Source: Serendipita indica DSM 11827 (Eukaryota > Basidiomycota > Agaricomycetes > Sebacinales > Serendipitaceae). From it: a stretch of DNA of 64,000 nucleotides. The translations under genes were made by a program, and so were the position numbers. Every line of letters begins with the position of its first letter. The first letter of the stretch is position 1. The stretch is taken from positions 248,001 to 312,000 of the forward strand of contig CAJVGD010000013.1 of assembly GCA_910890315.1 (NCBI GenBank). The letters run 5' to 3'. The notes beneath the pieces are model-generated. The model saw nothing but the letters and a program-made list of their open reading frames with translations, searched no databases and was not told where the DNA came from. Shown here piece after piece: positions 55,855-64,000 of this stretch.

Positions 55855-57447
55855 CTACTGAGAATGTCCCCAGCCACCCACCCGTCTTCCACAAACATAG
55901 ACCTCTTTGATGTTTCGGTCGTCCCCACCAAAGAGGAAGCGCTCGACAAGAGTTTGAATATCGTCATCGGCGGAGTACCAAACAGCCGGGTTTGCCCTCC
56001 CTTGCTCTCCGGGTGTATTGTCACCAGTTATACTGGCAACAATAGCGTCAAACTCTTTACCAACTACGAAGTTGCCGACTTTGTCCTTGAGGAGACAAAC
56101 ATCTGCGCCTCCTAGTGTCGCGAGGTAGAGCAGTGTAGAGATAGGAAGATGCTTTCCTTCCAATTTCTCTGGGTCCTCCTTGTAATCGAGTGGTTTTGGA
56201 GGAGTAGAAAGAGAAAGAATCTTGCTCGTCACGCATGCATCCTGCAGTGTGCGTAGTATAGAGGGACAATACCCGCCAGAGCAGTCCGTCCCAAGACCGA
56301 CCTTGATTCCTCGGTCGAGGTACTTGCCTACGTTGGCCATGCCGCTGCGGATATTGAAGTTGCTCGTCGGACAATGCGCAATACCGGCGTTCCTTTGCTT
56401 TACCAGCTTGACTTCTTCTTCGGTCAGATGACACGCGTGTCCGAGTACAGTTCCGTCGCGGAGTAGACCGTGCGTATCGTACACACCGGCATAGTGCGGT
56501 GCGTTGGGGAAGAGCGCATGTGTGTACGCAATCTCCGAGGCATTCTCAGAGATGTGGGTTTGGATGAGCATGCCGGGGTTCTCCTTGGCAAGAGTTCCAA
56601 GTTGGGAAAGAAGCTCGTCGGTACATGAGATGGCGAAGCGGGGGGTGATGATGGGGTTGACGAGTGGCGAAGACGTTGGGAGTTTGGGCAATGACTGGAT
56701 GTACGAGATGAGGGACCGAGTGTCGGCAACAGAAGACGAGCATGAAGCCTCAACGTATGTCGGCGAGCCATTGCGATCCATATTACATTTCTTACAAAGA
56801 TCAGAATGGAGTTATGTATACTCTATTGAACTTACGCCAACAAATGCTCGCTGGCCTTGTGCCTGACATTCGTCCGCGAGGACCTTGGTCGCCTCTAGGT
56901 GTAAAGACCCGTAGTAGCAGCACGTTGTCGTCTAGGAGTATTTCAGTGATTATCCATTTCAAGGAAGAAATAAACGTACGCCCAGTGATATTACCCTTCG
57001 CACGACTTCGTTGTACAGACGCTTCGCGACGGCAACATCCGCAAGCTTCTCCTCCTCAGGAAAGGTGATATACTTCAGCCAATCAAGTAGCTCGTATTGC
57101 TGCCCGCGACAAATGTTAGGAAACTGCGGGGCTGCCAGGGCCGATCAGTCATGGATAGTCAGTAATCAAGGGCGCATACCATGGGTATGTGTATCGACAA
57201 ACCCTGGAACGAGAAACTCTCCATGACCCAGCACGGTCCTCTTGACATTCTCGGCCTTCCAGCCCTTGTCGAGATTCGCCTTCTGGCTCAGCTGCTCTTG
57301 AATTATCCGTTCGACGTCTCCTGGTGAGAGATCATGTACAGCGAAGTCGATTACACCGTTATCGGACACGCCCACAACTGACAGGGAGGAATACTGGATC
57401 GTCGTAGGATCCAAAGTATGCACAAGTTGGCCAACAAAGATTTGCAT
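55855..57447 (-). CDS. GUD1: Guanine deaminase
   Basis: The ATG at 57447 gives MQIFVGQLVHTLDPTTIQ, the usual start of the family; upstream frame lacks homology. Exons: about 57447-57180, one around 57132-56970 (QFPNICRGQQYELLDWLKYI, FPEEEKLADVAVAKRLYNEV), a short one, and 56781-55855. Metal and active-site residues: VDTHTHAPQ built across intron 1, QTHISENASE, GHACHLTEEE, AHCPTSNFN and LGTDCSGGY. It hydrolyses guanine to xanthine and ammonia in purine salvage and nitrogen use, in the cytosol. All expected catalytic residues are present. Confidence 0.93.
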
Positions 57448-57787
57448 CTGGATGACTTTTGGCTTTGAGTCTTCTGAGGATAAAACGCTGTAGAAGAGGC
57501 GGGGTCGAAGTTCCAACGCACAGTGAGGGGGTAGATAAGAACATTCTAATAGATCGCCAACAACTCCACGCCTGCGTCGGCTGGCGCGACGAGGGCGCAG
57601 TCCGGAACCGCAGTCCCGTACGCCCACGGAGATACAGTGAGACAAACATTTCATTGCAAGTTAGAACAGACTCCATCCGATACACGATGTCGTTACATAA
57701 CGAACCATTTGAAGGACCGCATAGACAAGAAAACAAGCAAACATTCATACCGGTCATGCCCTTCGTCTCTAGTTGACGCCCAGCGTG
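57448..57787. promoter_or_regulatory. Spacer with guanine deaminase promoter
   Basis: 340 bp between the F-box stop and the deaminase start on the same strand. No site was recognised. Confidence 0.3.
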
Positions 57788-60476
57788 TTACTTTATGTCC
57801 AAGGAACTCCTCCGATCAAGTGATGCGCCGCGTCGAGCAGTCCATCGCGCATGGGTTTCCGTGTCTCCAGTCGACCGTCGAGTAGGCTTCTCTCGTTCCC
57901 TCGACACTGCACTCTCTCGTTCTCGCCTTGTACCTGTAATGGCGCCAGTGCTTTCTGTTCTTGCAAGCTTGCCCGCACTCTGCGGCCGTGTGATTCCGCC
58001 TGTACTCTCTCGTCGTGACATTGCTGCCGCACTGGTTCTCTCCCGAATTGAAATAGCAGCGGGAATGGTAGCAGTGCTGTCCCTCTTCACGTTGATGCTA
58101 TTCCTTGCTGTGGCCGTACTCTCCCTCCTGCCAATGGCGCTCGTGCTGTCCTTCCTGGTCCTGATGACGGTACCCTCGCGTGAGCCAGTATCCCGACTGG
58201 TGCTGTCTTTCCTGGTTCTGACGACAGTGCCTTCACGTGAGACAGTATCGCGATCCTTCTTTGGAACAGGAGGCGGGCCAGTGCTACCCAGTCCAACACT
58301 TGTGATAGTTTCCACACTATCGTTTGCACCTGGTCCAAGTTTGAGTCCAGCAAGAAGTTTGGTCGGAATAGGAGGGCCTTTTCTTCCTCTTCTACTTCCT
58401 CTTTGCCCTCTTCGTCATCACCAGACGTCGGTTCGACCTCGATAGGTCCTTCGTTATCGTCATTGTCGTCCAGCCAAAGAACTTCTTCCGGATCCAGATC
58501 GGCCATGGTAGAGAAACCATCCCAATCAAGTTCGCCATCCCACTCGAGGTCTTCGACAAGCCAGCGCATATCACTGACTGCCCTACGTCCGACAGCATCG
58601 CAATTACGAATACGTAATTTACGAAGCGTCTTACCGCGCAAGTCGCGACCGCGTGCCAAGTCCAGGACGACTGGACCAGGGAGCGAGCGGCATCGCGAGA
58701 TAGCAAGGTACGCCAAGTTTGGACAAAGCATATCACTCGCACTCGCATCTGCTCCAGTAGGAGTACCAGTGCCGCTTCTTCCTGTAGCAGGCGGCGTCGT
58801 GGCAGTCGGGGACGCAAGCCCAGACGCCGTGAGCAGCCTAAGTGCGTCTGCAACAAAGGCACAGTCGTCGAATGCCAGGTCTGTGATTGTTGGCCTGTCC
58901 ATCAATATGCGGATGTAGATGCCCGGGCCAATGATAAACTTGCTGCTCATGTTACTCCACGCGAGACATCGTGGTGTATACCGTTTGAACAGCGTCACGC
59001 TGAGCAGCCAGATTAGCAGCTCGACTTGCTCGCGAGATTGAGGGCTACGGAAAACAATGGCAAAGGCCAGTTGCGAGTCGGGATCCCAAAGGTGAATACC
59101 GAGCTTGTCTTTGTCGCTCGTACTACCTGATGATCCGGTGAACATCGTCTCTTGTACGCGAAGAAGCGGTCGAAGACCACCGGACGGATTCTCGAGTACA
59201 GCAAGCAGCGGTGCAATGTTGTTGTGATGGGCGAGGTCAATGCCAATCTTGACACAGCACGACATTGGGATATCGAGAAACTCCAGCCACAAGAGTTCGA
59301 TAGGAGCCAGTCCCTGGACAGCTAGCCTCTTCAAGTGCTGAAGCTTCACCATCTCCACCTTGTAGTTTTGTGGGAATGTTCGGAAGTACGGCTGGTGTTC
59401 CGTTCCGTAGCGCTCGATCACTGCGTCCTCCAGCAGCGGCGCGCACGCTAGGAGATCGAGGATGTAGCGATGCGAGGGGATTTGGCATCCGGTCTTTGGT
59501 CCATGCCCAAACGCAAACTCCAAGTGCGTGATGTTGAGAAGTAGATGGAAGCTACTTCGCGGGAGAATGATAGTGTCCAGTCTGACCTTCTTGAGAAGCG
59601 GCGTGTTCTGGTCGAAGAAGGACAAGTCCAGGTCGGCACTGATCGGCGATTGCGACGGCACCGCGGAGAGCACAAGCTCCTCTAGCAGTGGTGCGGGATT
59701 GTCTAGCCAAGGCTGTAGGTCGGCAATCCATTCGGGTGGGATGTCCTTGATGGTGATGCGCTTGCAACGACCAATGTGTTCGTGAAAGTACTCCCAGTGA
59801 TTTGCGCTCCCCTGTGTGCCGGAAATGGTGAAATCCAGCGCCAGCCCATTGGACCTTCTCAGACTTCTAGCCACATCTCGGACAGACATAGTCGGCCATA
59901 TCGACGTCCAGAGCATGGGAGTCGCAATGGCTACCTTGCGCCAGTGTCGACACACTTGCGTAAGCGTAAGCACTGGGACGTGCGATTTATTTGTTGGGTC
60001 TGCGGCGACGAGTAGAAAGATTTGGCACAAAATCTCCGTCGGGAGGCACGCATAGTCGGCCAATGCGTTGATTTTGAGACGAAGAGAAATGAGCTTGCGC
60101 TGCACTTCCTCGTTGAGCACTTTATACAACCGTGCCCATCGACGCTCCTCGCGTATATGGTTCGCCCGCATTTGCTTGAGTGGCACCGGCGTTACGCTTG
60201 TGAAAATGTGTTGGACAACGAAGGGTACGATATAATGGTTCAGACTTACTTTCCCGATTCATCCGAGCCATTAATGTAGAAACGAAGGTTGCGGATATCG
60301 TTGCGGACTTGATCGATGGACGAGCCGGAGATTGTCGAGCCCCCGTAAGCTGACAAGCCGTCGTCTGCACTAGGATCCCACTGAGCACGTCGTTTGACAT
60401 GATCTCGAATGGGGTCGAGCCAGACTTCGTCTGGCCAGGACGATTCAGAGGACGAGACCTCACCGTTGACGCTCAT
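57788..60476 (-). CDS. F-box protein with repetitive Arg/Ser/Thr tail
   Basis: Three exons with consistent phases: 60250-60476, 58422-60196, 57788-58377; 863 residues. The ATG at 60476 gives MSVNGEVSSSESSWPDEVWL. A coiled coil (NHIREERRWARLYKVLNEEV) leads into the F-box (ACLPTEILCQIFLLVAADP, TQVCRHWRKVAIATPMLW), the standard Agaricomycete 'LPTEIL.IF' plan, then Leu-rich sequence ending CRSLPGPVVLDLARGRDLRG. The tail is repetitive: SREGTVVRTRKDSTS and SREGTVIRTRKDSTS come from a 57-bp tandem duplication, followed by many RRESTA/KRDSTA/RTESTG motifs with possible Ser/Thr phospho-sites. The intron before the tail is short (44 bp) and purine-rich, so the junction is less sure. It probably recruits a substrate to SCF. 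Confidence 0.75.
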
Positions 60477-61000
60477 TCAAACGAGGATGCGTCACGTATG
60501 ATGGCGTAAATCGAATACCGAGCGTAAATATGAAATTCTGTGCAATTCGTGTACTGTCTGTGTGCTATAGCCCGTGTCAGCGTCCTACAACCGAGCCAAG
60601 GAACGCTGCTCTGGCAAGCGACTCGAGCTCACCTGTTGTGGTCGGGGTTGCTCGAAGTGTTTCACAAGAATATAAACCACAATTGGAGATATTTTACACG
60701 CTTTTCACGCTGCTGGACGCGTTCTCTGGTGTTTCGCTTCGACGCGTGTTGTGTTGCAAAAGCTGGCCGTTGCGAATGTTGCGTCCCAACCCAGTTGAGG
60801 ACGTATACAGAATGGTACAAGTCTGCGGTGTCGAGTATAAAACAGCGAGCGCTCAGCGGGTCAGGAGGGATTCGCCAGTCAATCCTCGCACGAAGCTCGT
60901 GGCAGGGACCAAGCTAAGGCTTGCTGACGGATTCTCTGGCTCAAGCAAAGGCACAATTTCGTGTATAAACAACATATACATCAGGGTATCGCAACGTCTT
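60477..61000. other. Spacer
   Basis: 524 bp between the F-box start and the GH5 stop, both minus strand. Plus-strand frames here have no recognised domain. It should contain the F-box promoter. Confidence 0.4.
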
Positions 61001-62595
61001 TTAGAGGTTAGGCTTGACGGCCTGGATCCAGATTGGCTGGTCGCTACCATCCGGGTTGGGCGTGACGGAGAGCTCGTACTGGGTATTGAAAGAGCCCTGA
61101 AGAGACGATCAGCACATGATATAGAAACAGACGGGCTGCGACTCACAGCAGACCAGACGGTGAAGCCGAGCATGCTCGGGTAGTTGTTCTTGACAAACGC
61201 GAGCTGGTTGTTGAAGCTGAACACAAGTTAGTGGTGACAATTGGTGAAGAGATAACATACTAAGTAAAGCATGACGAAGTGCTTCCCGCACCGGTTTCAC
61301 TGAGAACTGCCTGACGGTTGTTCTGCTTCAACCAGTTGACAAGGTTCTGGAACGCAGAAATGTTGTCTGTCACACAGGTGGTGTGTGTTCCACTGCCGTC
61401 AGAGTCGAGGTACTTGTGGACGTCGAATACAAGCTTGTTTTTGCCACCAGCCGGGTCCGTAACGGAGAGGAGTGAAGGACCAGCTTCGGTAGGGAGCTGG
61501 GCGGCACCAGACCAAGACGAACCAGGGATAAGGATTATCTGGCTCGTAGCTCCAGCCGAACGGATGGCATTGACAGCAGCCTGAACGGCTTGTACCCATG
61601 GGGCGATTGACGGCATGTCGTGAGGCTCATTCATGATACCAAACTGTCCCATTTTTAGCTATATTTCCCTTTTCGCTATCATGACGCACGATAATCTTGC
61701 TGTTACCAGCATATTTCTGAGCAAGCTGGGACCAGATACTGGCATACTGGGAAGTGGTCGGGCCACCCTGGTTGATGATTGCGCCATTCCAGCGAGCATA
61801 GTTGTGCTAATATCCCGATTAAGCAGGCTATTTTGTGTGACAAGATTTGAACGCACGAGGTCAATGATCACATAGGCACCCGTTGCCAAACCAGCCTGTA
61901 CAGTGCGGTCGTATATGCTAAAGAAGTTGTTATCGATGTTTCCACCAAGAGTTGGTGTCATTAATTGCCACGCTACGCGCTGGTGAGCTCGACGTTTTGA
62001 CAACTAGTTTAATCGTACCGAACGGAACACGGAAGGCGTTCACGCCCTGAGATGCAAAGTGGTTGAATTGGAACGAGGGAGGTGTCACATATGCATCAGT
62101 GTAAGAGCCGTCAGTCTGCAAAGTTGTGAGCAAATGGAACGTCAACGATGAGAAAGAAGACGAACGCGAACGGTGAAATCTAGAATGGTCAAGTTAACTC
62201 TATAATACTCGATAGAATATTGCTCTGCGTACCGAATCCAGCAATGTTCACACCCTTAAGACGAGGCAAGCCAGACAAACCACCGCCGCTGGTACTCGTC
62301 GACTGCGATGAGCTACTGGTGCGAGTAGATGATTGCTGGCCGCCATTGCTGGTGGTCGTCGCACCACCACCTCCTTGGAGGCACTGGTAGTACCAGGGAG
62401 GAGAGACCGCCTGGCAGCTCCACCCGCTAGGGCACTGGGTAGGACCTGTGTAACCAGTTCCACCACACTACCAGAGATCAGTACGGCATATAGGGATCAA
62501 TAAGTGCTTACTTGTCCCCACTGTCCAGCGGTTTGTGCGACCGCAAGGGTGATGAACGAGCTGAGTACACCCGCGTAAAGGAGTGATTTGACCAT
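61001..62595 (-). CDS. Secreted GH5 endoglucanase with N-terminal CBM1
   Basis: The ATG at 62595 opens a signal peptide (MVKSLLYAGVLSSFITLAVA). A CBM1 follows, split by intron 1 (QTAGQWGQ, then CGGTGYTGPTQCPSGWSCQ and PPWYYQCL), then a Gly/Ser/Thr linker, then a GH5 barrel: LKGVNIAGFDF, NAFRVPFG, IDLHNYARWNG, KIIFGIMNEPHDM with the acid/base Glu, LVFDVHKYLDSDGSGTH, and AVLSETGAGS with the nucleophile Glu. It ends IWIQAVKPNL with TAA at 61003-61001. At least seven introns of about 45-60 bp; the one before FGIMNEP is 46 bp. The pattern fits GH5 subfamily 5 fungal endo-beta-1,4-glucanases (EG II type), which cut cellulose outside the cell. No key residue is missing. Confidence 0.93.
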
Positions 62596-63173
62596 GGTCA
62601 AAGAAAGAATGTCCAACGAAAGAGAGACGGGGAAACTCGAGACGACCAAGGGAGTGTGACGGCTTCATATCCGGTATAAATACCATCGCTACGGGTCTAT
62701 AACCACGGATATACGAAGCACCCGTGGAGATTGAGGCGCTAAAAGAGCGGGGAAACGACCCACACCAACCCTAGACGACTGATTACGGAACCTCTGGCAA
62801 ATGTCAACAGAGAACCACAAATCGTCCATGACTATACACTATAAATAGAGATTTCTTGTACCATCAAAATGTTCCAGCCGACCGCCGACGTTACTCCTTG
62901 TCGTCATCTGACAGATGAACGCACGGTTGCAAGTCGGGACGTTGATGGACTTCGCATAAAATTGAGGGACTGTCATTGCGCGGCCTGTTCGGGTCAACGC
63001 GGACGTGTTTGCAATTACAAATGGGCTAGAGTGTTGATGCTTCTTGGCGATGTGGTTCGTCAAACCCAATCACGGCTATCACCTAGGACACTCCTTCCGT
63101 CAGAGGAGTCGGAATCCATCAGTAGAATTCCGCCTGGGGATTCCGCGAGGAGAGGCCGTACTCGGCTCTCCGC
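62596..63173. other. Spacer
   Basis: 578 bp between the endoglucanase start and the 3' end of the dehydrogenase. 'ccggtataaataccatc' lies about 80-90 bp upstream of the endoglucanase ATG; read on the minus strand this is a near-palindromic TATA-like element. A plus frame (62869-63177) has no recognised domain. Confidence 0.35.
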
Positions 63174-64000
63174 CTAGTTCTTCACGAGAATGCTCCCTTC
63201 CTTGTTAAATCTGACATCCCAGGCACCTCCAGCTTCACGTGGTTTTTGAATCAGGGTCCAATACGCGATAGCGTGAGCTTCTCCGCTGAACTCGCTCTCC
63301 GAGGGCGCCCGACCCAGGGCGTCCACCTGAGCAGCCAAATAGAATCTGAAACCACGCGAAGCACCGTACGCTTCGTTTGCTCCCTGAACGTAGTAAGCCA
63401 GAGCACGCTTCTGACTACCGACTCCAAAGTATGCTATTGATGGTTTTTGCGACGTTCCGAGAAAGTTGGAAGTGGCAATAAAGACCTGTTCATATTTTTA
63501 GCGATCATATTACATAATTGAACCGTATACCTTTGGCTTGTCGTCTTCCACTCGCTTGAACGCCTCGACCGTATGCTGTAGTGTAGAGTACGCCCCGAGT
63601 GCGCCAGCAGTAAAGTCGCTAGAATTTATCCATTAGTACGTCAAGGTAAATACAGATGCCACGTTACCTAGTGAACTGCTCGTACGGCAACGAAAATGGC
63701 TCGCCCTTGTTCGGTAGCGATGAGAAGGCAGCCACTTCCCCTGATTCAGAGCCAAAAATAGCACGATTTGAGAGGTAGATCCGCACCATTATATATTACG
63801 ACGTTTGCAGGTGCGCCAAAGGTCCTCTCTACCTCCTGAAACGCGGCAGAGACTTGAGCCGGTTTTGAAACGTCGACTTTGATTGAAGTCATTGATTTTG
63901 ATTCGATGCTAACGCTCTCGCTGCGAGATCCCAGCGCAACATGAAAACCATTAGAGGCAAGCTTAGACGCAACTGCCTGAGTGTGCGAATTTTGAGTCTT
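63174..64000 (-). CDS. Short-chain dehydrogenase, 5' end outside window
   Basis: Stop at 63176-63174; the gene continues past the right edge, so the first residues are missing. Visible exons encode Rossmann strands AVASKLASNGFHVALGSRS, SIKVDVSKPAQVSAAFQEV, APANVVIYNG, then SSLPNKGEPFSLPYEQFT, DFTAGALGAYSTLQHTVEAF, and the last exon IATSNFLGTSQKPSIAYFGV ending EGSILVKN. It is an NAD(P)-dependent SDR-fold protein. The usual Tyr-x3-Lys pair is not in place: the region reads AYFGVGSQKRALAYYV, with Tyr and Lys seven apart. It may therefore be an atypical or non-catalytic SDR. Substrate unknown. Confidence 0.8.

Noticed and set aside
55738-56115. 125-residue plus-strand ORF near guanine deaminase
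   Set aside because: Antisense to the well-supported deaminase exon.
58087-58315. Second unspliced F-box C-terminus as the main product
   Set aside because: The spliced frame restores phase and ends in a repeat-rich tail; the unspliced frame looks like a shadow, though both are mentioned as a finding.

Overview
This window is nuclear DNA from a filamentous basidiomycete. Genes are split by many short GT-AG introns of about 45-90 bp. Secreted plant-cell-wall enzymes carry fungal CBM1 cellulose-binding modules. There are large F-box proteins, and two NACHT-WD40 proteins of the HET-E type whose C-terminal tail I associate with Agaricomycetes. From general knowledge the closest fit is a Ceratobasidiaceae fungus such as Rhizoctonia; that is inference, because no marker gene is present. 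Layout: 0-21 kb is an accessory, gene-poor and decaying region. It holds an F-box gene, a broken paralogue of it, a coiled-coil gene and its broken duplicate, a secreted CE1-type esterase with CBM1, a relic of a KDZ DNA transposon, an ORF-less fossil array of WD40 repeats, an unrecognised multi-exon gene with an RG-rich tail, a short zinc-finger ORF beside a 97/195-bp satellite-like array, and a decayed HET-E-like gene. 21-46 kb is dense and orderly: a membrane-anchored spermidine-synthase-like protein, a SWIB/BAF60 chromatin-remodelling subunit, an aldo-keto reductase, a small mitochondrial-looking protein, two giant F-box proteins, mitochondrial aconitase, a LISK-like protein kinase with a C1 finger, a tyrosyl-DNA phosphodiesterase with two predicted ubiquitin-interacting motifs, and an intracellular GH5 hydrolase. 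46-55 kb is accessory again: a second, nearly complete HET-E-like gene with 14 WD40 repeats and one internal stop, a collapsed third member of the first F-box family, and two small unrecognised basic/acidic proteins. 55-64 kb returns to ordinary genes: guanine deaminase, another F-box protein with a repetitive tail, a secreted GH5 endoglucanase with CBM1, and the 3' part of an atypical short-chain dehydrogenase that runs off the right edge. Themes: (1) the accessory blocks hold families caught at several stages of decay (NACHT-WD40: near-intact, broken, fossil; one F-box family: intact, one stop, collapsed; coiled-coil protein: intact, broken). (2) WD40 units are very alike within an array, as expected of arrays that expand, contract and homogenise. 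(3) Esterase and GH5-CBM1 fit a plant-degrading or plant-pathogenic life. No rRNA, tRNA, CRISPR array or convincing retroelement was found. Exon borders come from reading splice sites by eye; those stated as phase-consistent were checked for reading phase, the others are approximate.
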